Positions 32,567-43,860 of a stretch of DNA of 64,000 bases are shown here, in pieces. The stretch is from NCBI GenBank assembly GCA_019914945.1, contig CM034101.1, positions 9,559,188-9,623,187 of the forward strand, written 5' to 3'. Position 1 is the stretch's first letter, and the number at the start of each line of letters is the position of its first letter. The DNA is from Typha latifolia (taxonomy: Eukaryota > Streptophyta > Magnoliopsida > Poales > Typhaceae). Below the pieces are notes generated by a model that saw only the letters and a list, made by a program, of their open reading frames with translations, was not told the DNA's origin and did no database searches. The position numbers and the translations under genes are program-made.

Positions 32567-33271
32567 TTAATTACTTTTTAAAACATTCAAAAGCAAGAAG
32601 GCTAAATGGGCTTGAACAGAGAGCCAACCTCTTTTGATATGAAAGCACTAAGGCCCTACCAAACTTTAGTTAACATACTATGCGGCTTAGCTTAATATTC
32701 AAGTTGTTTGCTCTATCAAGCTGCTATTGCTCTGAGTTAAATGCTGTTGAGCTACTCTTCCAAGCTAAGAACTCATCGTTGAACTGAGCCGCCAAGCAAG
32801 CTACCAACAACCAAGCAATTTCTCCACACAAATTTATTTGAAGTTGAACTTGAACTTCTGACTTCTTTGATCACAAGTGGTATCATCTCATCTTCCTAAA
32901 GTTGGTAGTTGAATTGTAATTACTTTTCTTTTATCATTTAAAAGTTCGAAAGCTAGATATAGGCTAACAAAGGGCCAACTAATCCTAGATACAAAGACAT
33001 TTAGGTTGTACGAAGTTTTAGCCAATACAGTAAGTTGTCTAGTGTAGGCTTCAAGTCGTGTATATGGCCAAACTATTGCAACTAACTAAACACCACCGAG
33101 ATCTGCTCCAAGCCAACCGCACTACCGACTCATCAACTAAGCCGAGCTGTTAAGCCAAGCCACCAGACCACCAAATAATTTTTCCACATGTTTAGGGCTG
33201 AAGTTGCTTGCATGACTCCCTTGGTCGTATGAAATGGTACCTACCAACTTTATAACGTTGAATTATAATTA
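32567..33271 (+). repeat. ~350-bp diverged tandem duplication
   Basis: Unit 1 (32567-32926) and unit 2 (32927-33271) share, in order, a ttaaaa..ttcaaaagc start, gagccaac/gggccaac, ccaagc-rich middle, caatttctccacac/aatttttccacat, and a gttgaattgtaattact / gttgaattataattact end. No coding signal. Confidence 0.65.
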
Positions 33272-33350
33272 CTCTTCTTTTTTCACGTGAAGAGCTATTA
33301 ACAACTTAGATTAGGATACTCTTACTAGTCGAAGTCGTTGAAGCATCAAA

Positions 33351-33940
33351 TTGGAGGACATTACAAAGGTCTTAGGGGATCTCCTCAGTAGGCCCCAGCC
33401 AAAAGGAGCAAGAAGCTACCTTACCCTAGTGAGCGGCCCAACCTGCCACCTTGTTGCCTTCCTTATAGACATGGTTAACCCTGACTCGTCTAAGCCTTTC
33501 ATTATATTTAGACACTCACACACCATCCCCTACATCTTCCACGAGCACTCCGGCTCTTTGCTTAGGCTCTAAACTAGGATCTTGGAGTCCATCTCTACCT
33601 CAACTTTCCAGTAGCCCAGTGATAAGGCATACCTTAGACCAAGTTGTAAGGCCCATGCCTCAGCTTTAAGAGTTGAGCCACCAGGAGTAACTTCCTAGGT
33701 AATATCCATTAGCTCGCCCTCTTTAGACCAAAGCACTGCTCCGGCACCGCCCTGGTAACCCTCCGTAGACCAAGCACCATCTGTGTTAAGCTTCCTCCCG
33801 CCTGGCGCCGGCTTGCACCACTTTACTCGAATTGAAGTTCGTTGGGGGGTGGTCCTTTCTTCATTTCTACCATACTTGCATGCCATCTCAACAGCCCGAT
33901 GCGCCACCACCTACGACTGCACAGCCACACCACCAAAGGC
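33351..33940 (-). pseudogene. LINE-type RNase H domain remnant
   Basis: On the minus strand, VKWCKPAPGGRKLNTDGAW then GGAGAVLWSKEGELMDIT (33695-33910) is the start of the plant RNase H-like (RVT_3) domain found in non-LTR retroelements. It continues with GGSTLKAEAWALQLGLRYALSLGYWKVEMDSK before stops. The catalytic D (LNTDGA), E (AEAWAL) and D (MDSK) can be seen, but the frame is broken after that. No reverse transcriptase or poly(A) tail was found. Confidence 0.75.
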
Positions 33941-33944
33941 CACC

Positions 33945-35340
33945 ACATTGTAATTACTTTCATGGTGGAATAAAATTCAAGGTAATAGATACTAGGAGTG
34001 ATCCACTATAGTTATGGATGTTGAAATTTCTCCGGACACCATATTTGGTGATAAGTACATTTCCATCCAATGTTGGTTGAGACTAAAATGAAATAATCCT
34101 CCAAAATATTTAACTCATTGCAATCAAACCCCCACATGATGTCAGTTGTTTTGCAAAACATCTTTCTGTTCAAACCTAATTATATCGACTACGCAACTAC
34201 CTCAAACTCATGGCAAGAAAATTCCTAACGAAAACTCAAGAGACTGGACTATTTTACACTGTTTTCTTATAAAACACACTTAGAATTTGAGCATTCAGGA
34301 AGTCTTCTATTACTGTGCAAAATCCCACAATACAATCATTCTCTTAGCGCGGATGTGACCACCATTATGGATAAGAAGGTATTAATTTGCACCCTAAATT
34401 ACTCTTATATTGAAAGTTTGAAGTTGCCAATATTCTACTTGAGAAATGATATTGTAAATATTTGAAAAAGAAAAATGAAAAAATACACAAAAGTATAACA
34501 AGCTTAACAAATCGCAAATATATTTAACACTTTATATTTCAACTAACTGCTCATATGCCAAGGCAGCCAATTACAAGTTAAGCAGTGCTTGCAATCCAAG
34601 GTGCAGAGAAACCTACCCAACTGCAGTACACTGTTATATCTACTACATTTGACGTTAGAACTATATCCATCACTGTGAACCAAATCAGGGCATTCCAATT
34701 GGTGGGATAAGAGAGAGGAGATTGGCAAGGATATTGGTGCAGTGTTTGGCAGGCCAACTATAGAATAGACTCCACAAAGAAGAAACCCAAACTACCCATC
34801 ATAACTCCCCACTTCCACCAACAAACCCCCTAATTGCTTCTCAAGAACACAAGCTAATATTAATATGTGGAGGGAGATAAGAGGAAGTGGAAGGTGAGCC
34901 AAATTTATCTCGCACACCTCAACCACACCTTTTCCCCTCTCTACCCACCTCTCTCTCTCTCTTGTGTGTCCAATCTTCTCATGGATTTCTGGAATCTTTG
35001 GCCCCTTTAAAACACTTGTACAATGACATGCACCAACATTGGCATAAGTTTTACAAGTGAACAGGAGTGGGAATCCAGCACACTGAGGGATATTGGTGTG
35101 TACGATCTTCAAAAAGGGGGAAAGAGGACTAGTTAGGATTTCTTGGAGCTGACTGACCAACCATTGGTCCATGGTAGTGTTGCAACCACATAGGGAGAGG
35201 GGGAGATGAAGTGGACCTGCACCGACCACTGATTTGATGAGTGGGATGGGGACTTAAACTAGATATTTGGTAGGACATTATGGGAGAGTTGTATACTTAT
35301 CGCTTCTTTTAATGGAAGAATTAGTTATTGCTTGTAATGG
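33945..35340. other. Intergenic, mostly unplaced; 145-codon open frame at 34792-35229 (-)
   Basis: 34540-35280 has near-balanced base composition, unlike the AT-rich surroundings, and no resemblance to the TE families here. The minus-strand frame MVGAGPLHLPLSLCGCN... has no domain I recognise and no convincing promoter. It could be a non-coding transcript, a degenerate exon or chance. Confidence 0.3.
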
Positions 35341-35348
35341 AACATTAG

Positions 35349-35930
35349 CTATATGCCATCTAACATTTTTGTTTCTTTCTACTTTTATATATATATTAAT
35401 AATTGTGGAAGCTTAATAATATTCTAGTTAAACCAATGTTGTTGAGATTTGAACCCAAGTACACATTCAATATAAGCATCTTAAACTATTGAAGCATTAT
35501 TCCATTGGCTTCTTCTATCTATATACTGTGGATGAGTTAAATGTATTTATCTAGCTTCTACAGTTTGGATGAAATTTGTTTATATTTTCTATTATTATTT
35601 TTTTAAACTAAATTGTAATTTTTCTTTTTGTTCAAACTTTTATATTTATATGTCATCTAACCTTTTTGTTTCTTGTTTTTTTTAAAGAAGTGGGATTTTA
35701 TAGTAGTTTCCTAGTAAAATTGGTGTTGTTGGGATTTAAACATAAGTACACTCATTCAACATGAGCATTTTAACTATTTAAACACTATCTCGTTAGCTTC
35801 TTCTATCTATATATTATGAATGAGTTAAATGTATTTATCTTGCTCTTTTAGTTTGGATGGAAATTATTTTATATTTTTTTATCATTATTTCTCTCTGGTT
35901 TTCTTTTGACTAACTTGTGATTAATAGAAT
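35349..35930 (+). repeat. ~290-bp diverged tandem duplication
   Basis: Units 35349-35637 and 35638-35930 share atatgccatctaac / atatgtcatctaac, ttgttgagatttgaacc / ttgttgggatttaaac, gcttcttctatctatata, and gagttaaatgtatttatc in the same order. No coding signal. Confidence 0.75.
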
Positions 35931-36326
35931 TTTCTTTTATTTTTTCTAGAAAAAATTATTATTAAAAAAAAGTGGCTAGAAGGTGGTAGGGCAACATTAC
36001 TACTTCATGCAATGATGGGAAATACCAAAAGTATCCCTTATCAAAATAGCAACAGAATCAGAGCTTGTGCTACATTTAACTCATTCATAATATATAGGTA
36101 GTTTATTTATGTGAAAATATAATTTGAGCAACTTGACTCTGATTGGGCAACCAATGATTTTGCCTAGTTAGCCTCCATATATATGTTACAAGTGGAATTG
36201 CTCGATTCTGATACAGAGCTTGTGCTTGCTAAGCCTCCCTTTGGTTCTATGCTACTGTAATTAAACATTAAATTATTTATACTCTATATTAAAAATATTA
36301 TTCAAATTATTCCATACATAAGACCA
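35931..36326. other. Intergenic, nothing recognised
   Basis: AT-rich sequence without frames or repeats that I can place. Confidence 0.4.
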
Positions 36327-36858
36327 ATTGTAATTTCGCTCTATTTTAATAAAAATTTTACAAATCACATCTTATTTTTTATCTATTTTGTGATTCACAC
36401 TCCTGTCTTTGAATCTTATAACCTAACCCCTCATTTTATAATTTTTATTTGATATCCTGACGTTATTTTAACTAACTAATATTAACTAAATTATTAAAAT
36501 ATTCTCACCTCTCTATCATCTTTCTTTATCTTCTCCCAATCACTCCTCCCATTGTCGCCGTCATCGCTACCTTCTCTCCTCCTTTTCTACCAATCCCATG
36601 AGAAAGATGGGAGACAATGAGAGGATGAAAAAAATAAGGGTAATTTAGATATTTTATAAATTATTTAGTATAATATAATAGAATACTTTTTTGCTACTAC
36701 TATTCACATTAATTTAAGGTGTTAAATAAAAATTATAGAAAAAAAATGAAGGATCAAGTTTTAAAATCCTCAAAATTAGAATGTGAATTATATAATAGAT
36801 TAAATATAAGATGTGATTTATAAAATTTCATATTTTAATTAAAGTTATTCTAAAAATC
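36327..36858. mobile_element. Long-TIR MITE
   Basis: The left arm (ttttacaaatcacatctta, gtgattcacactcctg) and the complement of the right arm (ttataaatcacatcttat, ataattcacattctaat) match over ~130 bp, with a pyrimidine-rich centre. No clear target duplication. Resembles the Mutator-type MITE at 23283 in layout. Confidence 0.6.
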
Positions 36859-37680
36859 ATATATTTTTTCTCGTAGCACCCATCTATCTCATTCTAGTAA
36901 ACAAAATTTCTTATTCAACCTTTTCACCTATCTCATCTTTCAGTCAACTATACATATCTACAAATATAAAAAATATTTGAGTTAATTTTCACTGCTTATT
37001 TGTACCTCTATCTTAATTTTATGTCACATCAAAAATAATTATTATACGGTCGCTCTAATTTATAACTAAATAAATCATATTATTCTATTCTAAATTAAAA
37101 GTATAATTTTAATAATAAAAAAATTAGTTCAAAACCAGACGCCCCAGGAGAACCCAAATTGCCATTTTAATTCCCGGCGCAAATTCAATCTTCATTGCCG
37201 CAACCAGTACTTCAAGTTCTCATCCATCATTTTTACGAGTTTCAGTTCTAAATTTCAATATTATGCTTAAGAAATTTCCAACTCACCTATATATGATAAC
37301 TAAAATGGTAGCTTTAATTAGACACATCACGCAGCATCTTAATATATAAAAGATATACATATACACACACAGACAACAACAAAGTGGTATTAAATTATTT
37401 AAGGAGATTAAAGAAGCATTAATAACCAAAAACTGGATAGGATCAGGCCAAGGCCATTGTCATCCCATAGTTTTCAAGGCCCATCTTTTGTTTCGTACCT
37501 CCTGATGTCAGATACTACTAGCTTATGGCTTTTGATTTGGTTCAGCAATATCATGTGCTGTGATAGAGACGGCATTTGGGAGGCAAAAAGAAAAGAAGAG
37601 AAAAAAAAATGCCCACAGTCCACTTACTCATTACCTTTGCTTCTTACCAACTTCCTCATCTAGAAGACCCAAATGAACCT
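36859..37680 (+). promoter_or_regulatory. Distal promoter region of the MYB gene
   Basis: The sequence between the MITE and the CT repeat. It has no TE match that I can see. Individual cis elements cannot be called with confidence by eye. Confidence 0.3.
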
Positions 37681-37687
37681 CCACCAG

Positions 37688-37735
<48 letters not shown>

Positions 37736-37827
37736 AGTTAATACTCTTATATATATTTGCACATTGAGCCGCCCCACGAAAGCAGTACCGTTGAGAAAAA
37801 AGTAATCCAAGTCCCAGAGAAGAAGCC
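37681..37827 (+). promoter_or_regulatory. MYB core promoter: (CT)23 tract and TATA box
   Basis: An uninterrupted CT repeat at 37689-37734 is followed by ttatatatatt (about 37748-37758), 70 bp before the ATG at 37828, giving a short 5' UTR of roughly 40 nt. Length variation in the CT tract could affect expression. Confidence 0.55.
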
Positions 37828-38714
37828 ATGGGGAGGTCTCCATGCTGCGAGAAAGCTCACACGAACAAGGGAGCCTGGACGAAGGAAGAAGACGACCGCC
37901 TGGTTGCGTACATCAAGGCTCACGGTGAGGGTTGCTGGCGATCGCTCCCCAAGGCGGCGGGCCTCCTCCGCTGCGGCAAGAGCTGCCGCCTCCGTTGGAT
38001 CAACTATCTACGGCCCGACGTCAAGCGCGGTAACTTCACCGATGAGGAGGACGAGCTCATCATCAAGCTCCATAGCCTTCTAGGCAACAAGTAATACGTA
38101 CCCCCTTCTTCTTCATCATCATCATCTTCTTCTTCTTCTTCTTCTTCTTCTTCTTCTTCTTCTTCTTCTTTTTAAAACAAAAGAAGAAAAAAATACAGCT
38201 CGTTCTAATATTATCAATGACTAAAATCGTTACTATGAAAACTAGATGGTCTTTGATAGCGGGGAGGCTGCCTGGGAGGACGGATAACGAGATAAAGAAC
38301 TACTGGAACACGCACATCAGAAGGAAGCTCTTGAATCGCGGAATCGACCCAGCAACGCACCGCCCGCTCTACGCGCCGGTCTCGGATTTTACCATCACTT
38401 TCACGACGGAGCAGGCGAAGGGCGGCGGCGGGGTTATTCGACACGTAGAGGAGAGCACTAGTGATGAACAAGAGACGATGATGACGATGATGTCGCCATG
38501 GAAGAAGAAGAAGTATAGGTGCCCGGACCTAAACCTAGAATTATGCATGAGCCCTCCGTTTGAGAAGCAACCTGTGGAAGCTACTACGAAGAGGGAGAGG
38601 AGGCTTTGTTTCAGTTGCAGCTTGGGGTTGCAGACGAGCAAAGAGTGCAAATGCAATGGCTTTCTTGGGCTTAGTACTGGATTTCTGGACTATAGAGCCC
38701 TTGAGATGAAGTGA
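37828..38714 (+). CDS. MYB4: R2R3-MYB transcription factor, subgroup 4 repressor type (243 aa)
   Basis: Exons are 37828-38090 and 38246-38714, with a GT-AG intron of 155 bp that splits codon K88. R2 has W17, W37 and W57; R3 has F70, W89 and W108. R3 contains the full bHLH-interaction signature from E76 to R95 ([20 protein letters not shown]). After the MYB domain come [14 protein letters not shown] (the subgroup 4 C1 motif), an EAR repression motif LNLEL at 183-187, a Cys cluster CFSC...CKC (C209, C212, C222, C224) and a C-terminus [10 protein letters not shown]. Together these define subgroup 4 (AtMYB4/AtMYB32, maize MYB31/42), which represses phenylpropanoid, lignin or flavonoid genes in the nucleus. 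The usual first MYB intron is absent, so exon 1 spans R2 and most of R3. The symbol means MYB4-like; the exact orthologue is not established. Confidence 0.93.
38091..38245 (+). other. MYB intron with (TTC)n tract
   Basis: A 155-bp intron, donor gtaata, acceptor ctag at 38242-38245. 38104-38170 is almost pure tct/ttc repeat, with catcat interruptions, forming an extended polypyrimidine tract that stops 75 bp before the acceptor. Confidence 0.85.
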
Positions 38715-38986
38715 TATATATTGATTCTTAGTGTATTAGTCTTTGGAGATTGAGGACTATACATTGATTCATGCTAACTACTCCTTCTTGGTTCTGTGTC
38801 TATTGCTTCTTTCTAGAACCATTGGGATATATATTGGCTCTCAACATACTAATGATTCAAGGGAAAGAAAAATTCGCTCGCTATAAGTAGGATAGATTAC
38901 TTTAGGAAGGTATTAGTTGATTCATTTGTGCATAAATTAGAGGTTATATTGTAATCTTTGTATAAATCAGGGGAGATGATGAGACC

Positions 38987-38992
38987 AATAAA
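38987..38992 (+). terminator. Candidate poly(A) signal of the MYB gene
   Basis: aataaa lies 273 bp after the stop codon and is followed by a T-rich stretch, a reasonable 3' end. No other canonical signal lies between the stop codon and this site. Confidence 0.5.
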
Positions 38993-39211
38993 AGCTACTG
39001 GAATTATTATTTGTGTTTCTTTTATTTTTATCTGCGAGAATAGGTAGCTTGCTTGCGAGATAAGACGTAGATTTGGGAAGTTGGATAACTATCTTTTTTC
39101 GTTACGAAAGGGAAGAATTTTAAATCAATTATAATCTAAATATAGAGAAGAAGATGATATTTGTCAATCTACTCCACGCACCCAGTATTGTGTAATTGAG
39201 AAAGAGAACAA

Positions 39212-39214
<3 letters not shown>

Positions 39215-39264
<50 letters not shown>
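39215..39264 (+). repeat. (AT)25 microsatellite
   Basis: Uninterrupted AT repeat about 500 bp downstream of the MYB stop codon. Confidence 0.95.
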
Positions 39265-39267
<3 letters not shown>

Positions 39268-39596
39268 CGTGAATTTATTATATTTTTTAAATCTCTATTT
39301 AAAAAAACAGTGATGATATGGCATTTTATTAGCTATTGATTTTTCTCTCTCGGCATACCAACCATCATAATCAATATATAACACATCATCACTTTTTATA
39401 AAATATTTATAAAATATTAAAAATATATATGTGAGTGAAACAGACCGGGTACGGATGGTCGTATTTAATCTATATGGATGGTTTGCATATGCTCTTTTTC
39501 ATTTTATTTTGCAGATAGTCCCATTTTGAATCCCATCTATGCAAAAGAAGCATAGAAAATTAAGAAGCTTTCTCAAACTAGACTTTCTAATAACTA

Positions 39597-39597
39597 T

Positions 39598-39633
<36 letters not shown>

Positions 39634-39634
39634 C
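39597..39634 (+). repeat. AT microsatellite
   Basis: AT repeat with one interruption (attata). Confidence 0.9.
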
Positions 39635-40807
39635 GAGTGATAGCAAACAGACAGAAAGATGTCATGCTTTGCAGTCGTGGAAGTCCACCAACCTCTTTTT
39701 GGTACTTTATTAGGTAATATTAATGTTGTCAAAGGATGTATAAACTCATTGGGCACATGGATTCTAATTATTAATTGGGAAACATCTGATTCAATTAGGA
39801 GAAAGATAGAGATTGTTTTGATTTGTCTAATGATTTGATTTTCTAACAAGAGATCTGGTCCAAGCTGTTTCATCTGGGGTTGTTGATAAGAATAGTATTC
39901 CAATTTCTTTTTCTAATCACTAAACTAATGGCAAGACAAATTGCTTAGATGATCAGATGAATAATTAAAGCATGGCTCTTATCTATCTATAGGAATCCTT
40001 TTTTATTCTATAAATGTGCACTGGCCTTAGCTCTTAAATTATGACAATTTGTCCTGTTAACTATCAAAATCATGATAGGATATATATATAATAGATAATT
40101 ACATCCCGGATTCTCAAGTTATTGTGCATTATCATAAAGATCTCTAATTTGATTTTCATTCACATCTATCCCCTCATTTTAATAAAATTTCCTAAATATA
40201 TTTTCCTTTAGTTATTCATTTGATTTATTTTATTAAAAATATAAAATAATTAATTTTAGGCATTTTTACAACCGTTTAAATTTTAATTTAGAAATAAATA
40301 AATAGGCTTACGTGAAATTAATTTAGGTGCTTAAATGTAATTGACCCTGTATTCTTTTTTAGGATTCATAAATAGTTAGCGTTGTAAAATTTTAAATATC
40401 ATATGGTTAATTTTTTAACCGAATATTCCTAAAAAATTATTATTAAATTAAATTAACACATGTAAATTACTATAATACCCACTTTTTAAAGTTCACGGTG
40501 CAAATATTTATCAACAATTTTTATCTCACATAAAACAAAATATATTTTATTGTATTATGGTATTAACTATAATGTTGGATAGCTTTTAAACTATTTGTAA
40601 TAATTTGTTTAAGAATAAAATCATCTTTTCTGAATCTAAGTTGTGTTTTAATCCTGATTAATTGGATTTAACTAATGAAATGATATTTTTGAAAGAGCAC
40701 AATAATTTCAATAGTAATTAGATATTTTGAAACCTTTTAGTGGCAATTATGTAAAATTCTCTTCTTCTTTTTTATTGGTTCCTTGAATAGACATAGTTTG
40801 TCTCACA

Positions 40808-40811
<4 letters not shown>

Positions 40812-40876
<65 letters not shown>

Positions 40877-40887
40877 GTGTGTGTGTG
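40812..40887 (+). repeat. Compound (AT)n(GT)n microsatellite
   Basis: About 62 bp of AT followed by gtgtgtgtgtgtg, a compound repeat with high length mutability. Confidence 0.95.
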
Positions 40888-42093
40888 AATTAAGTAGGTG
40901 AAGCTTTTGATGTCAAGAAAGGAAAGATCAAGGCAAGTGTGAAGTCCCTCTCAACCAACCTCATGCCCTTTCTGTTGTTCATCTCATCTCTGGCCACTTT
41001 CAGTAAACTTCAAGTATAAGGTACTCCATGGATGTTGAATTCTAATTAAGTGCGCACATTGGAATATAAAAAAAAATAATAATAATAACAAGAATGGTAG
41101 TTCCAGCTTCATCTAGCTAAGTGTGATGAATATTTCAAACCCTAATCAGCAAGACATGCATGTAACCTAAGCCTCTCCCCAACTGGACACTTTCTTTTCA
41201 TCAACCATTATATAGATTAAGTGTGGTTTCCTTCTCTCAAATTAAATGTCAATTGTTGTCACTTTCTTATCCGCCATCTCCTAAACCAGTGATATAGGTT
41301 GGAAAAAAAAAACTGGGGGACTAATTTATGGTTTTGGTAGCACATTGGTTTAGATTGTCGATTGGACAAACTGCTTTATTTTTATGTTGAGAAACTGATT
41401 AATATGGAATGTTATATTTCGAAACTATCAAATGAACAAATTCGAGAACAATCAGACAATGACAAAATTAGCAAAGATTGATGTTCCTTATAATTCTTAG
41501 TTCGATTCAACATCGTATCAACAGTTCCTTGATGTTGGCTATGTGATTGAATCTTCACCTTGGAGTAAAAAAGATTTATATTGGTGCAATCTAATCCATT
41601 ATCATGAATTAATCCTGAACTTGCCCTATACTTGAGGATTTTTTATTTTTTTTTCTTATAATAAGAGAATACTCGATTTTCAGAATTGATGTTCTAAAAG
41701 TGTGATTATTCTCTTTGTTAGGTTGCTACTGCTGTTGATCAAGAAAGTTTTAGGACATTTTAAAGAGAATTTGTGCTTTAACCGCACTAATTAATAAATA
41801 AAAAGTGAGTGTTTAATTATAAAATATATTTAACATAGACCTAATTAATAAATAAGTATTCTTTATATATAAATCAAACGCGACCTTAGTAATTCATTTT
41901 GCTCTTTTAGATTGCTGTCAAGATGGTAGGATATCTTTCTATTACACAGTTAGAAAGGAAGTAAATATTTAGGGTAAATTATAAATTGCTCCCTATGTTT
42001 ATTCCTAAAATCAAACTATCTCTTAAATTTTCATTCGAATAATGTCAAACTAATGTCTTTTTCATCCAAACTTAGAAAAATATACTAAAATTT

Positions 42094-42639
42094 AGTAATG
42101 AATCACATCTAGAATGATCCGTTTATAGGATGATCCTGAGATTTTGAAGGATAGTAATCTTGGAAGTTATGTATCTAATGACATTGGAATAAAGTCAATT
42201 AGAGATTCAGATGAAAAGCTATGATTAAAATAGTAGAGCAAGGTCAAAGTAGGGCAGAATAGTAATTAACCGATATTGTAGCGGTCGTTGGAGGGTGGTG
42301 GAGGGCCAAGGGTGGTGGTGGACGGCCGTAAGATAGGGTAGATGCTGGTGGAGGAAGGAGGCTAGGGTTTGGAAGATCGGAACGGTTATGATCTACTGAT
42401 AGAAAGATAAAGACAATTTAACGGGTAAGGTAAAAGATAAAGACGATAAGAAATATTTGGCTAAACTCAGATTCATTCCATCCTCTTATCAAACACATGT
42501 GCACTCATATTTATAGGAGTAAAAATTTCTAGCAGATCGGATCCACATGCGGATTATCCGATTTATTTTAAATTCAAAACAATAAGATAGCTAAGTAACT
42601 AACTTGACTCGACTTAACCCATATAGTTAGATCGTAACA
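42094..42639 (-). repeat. LTR, left copy (3' LTR)
   Basis: Shares taggatgatcctgagatttt, accgayrttg, ggtggtggacggcc and gacttaaccca words in order with the right LTR. Confidence 0.8.
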
Positions 42640-42774
42640 ATGCACCATACTTCCGACACCTTGTCCTCAAGGTGACTAGTCTTTCATGCCCTTGTACTCA
42701 TACAACTTGTCGTGCTAATTAGTAGATTCAGGTTCGTCTTCCTCAAGTCCGCCTAGGAACATGACGTGGGCTAG

Positions 42775-43860
42775 CTAGCACTTATATTTATAATCGGGGG
42801 AAAATTGATCATCACAGTAAAAACACAAATCTTTTCTTCGGCGCTCTTCTAAGTCGTTGGGTACAAAGCAGCATGAGATCATCTGCCAGTTAGGCTGAGC
42901 CATCGGTGCAAACTGAGTCGGGGCAGATGCCGTCTCTAGTGGGCCGTGGGCTTGGGCCATCTTTCTTCTCTCCTCCTTGTGGATCTGGTTCAACTGATCC
43001 AACTTAGAATTATAACAGCTAAGGAGAAGGTCTCATCAGAAGTAGTGGGCTTCAAAGCCTTGACCTCAGCCTAAATGTCAGGCCTTAGCCTAGTAATGAA
43101 GGTACTCTTCAAGGCCGAGTCAAACTAGTTAGTGATTTGGTTGTATATCTGCTCAAACTCCTCCGAGTAAGCTCGAACTGTTGTTGACTGAGTCAACTTA
43201 GTCAACATGGTCTGAAAGTCCTCATACTAGGACAGACTAAACTGAGCACAAATCACATCCATAAAGTCCTGCCAAGACTCGAATGGTTGAGTCCACTCAA
43301 CCGATTAGTACCACATAATTGCCACACCCTCCAAGTGGAATGAGGCTAGCTGGACCTTCTCGTGGTTGTGTGTGCCATGGTACGTGAAAAATTACTCCGC
43401 TAAATAGGTCCAATCTAATAAGTCTCCTCTAGAGAATTTTAAGAAATCAAGCTTGATGGTCTGAGCTTGGATCCCAAAATGTGGTCTGTCATCGCTAGCG
43501 AAGTGACCTTGTGGTCGAGGCTAGTGATATGGGTCATAGGCCCACGGTTCGACTCATGACTCACTTGGGCTGCATGTGGGTTCGGCTTAGTCTGACAATG
43601 CGGGTCCACCGAGTCATTCCACCATTCATCCTCAGGCTTGTACTCGTGCTCGAGGTCATGTTCATGGGTTCCAAACTGGTTTGCACGAGGTGGTCGAACT
43701 GGTTCACAAAAATTTGGCCTACCTCGAAAATTGGACACTTCATCACCTTTATTCAAATAATCTAACCCTAACCCTAGGGCTAAATTTGGAATTTGACCTA
43801 GGGGCGCCACCACAAGTTGCATCGGGGGTAGCGGTGGCTAGGTTCGGTCATGGGTCACCA
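42775..43860 (-). pseudogene. Gypsy gag pseudogene
   Basis: Read on the minus strand: an acidic N-terminal part (43439-43822), then KFSRGDLLDWTYLAE, HEKVQLASFHLEGVAIMWY, FESWQDFMDVICAQFS, YEDFQTMLTKLTQSTTVRAYSEEFE, and a CCHC-like knuckle CFYCDDQFSPDYKYKC. This is the plant gypsy Retrotrans_gag domain followed by the knuckle. Five in-frame stops (at + strand 43392, 43305, 43227, 43125 and 43071) all read TAA or TAG and interrupt an otherwise continuous frame. Confidence 0.82.

Larger units (their letters stand above)
38993..42088. other. Intergenic; AT microsatellites, MITE-like pieces
   Basis: Contains three long AT repeats and AT-rich sequence. 40100-40360 (ataattacatcccgg start, aaatgtaattgacc end) and 41965-42088 (gggtaaattataaattgctcc) resemble ends of MITEs. 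The 134-codon minus frame at 39499-39903 runs through an AT repeat and is not a gene. Confidence 0.45.

Noticed and set aside
34540..35280. Possible microRNA precursor
   Set aside because: I looked for well-known plant miRNA sequences and a clear hairpin by eye and found neither. The two caccaatatcc words do not match miR171.
37757..38083. 108-codon frame overlapping MYB exon 1
   Set aside because: It is a shifted reading of the GC-rich MYB exon. The other frame gives a perfect R2R3 domain, and the protein here is Arg/Ser-rich with no domain.
38369..38656. 95-codon minus-strand frame over MYB exon 2
   Set aside because: Antisense shadow of the MYB C-terminal region; no domain.
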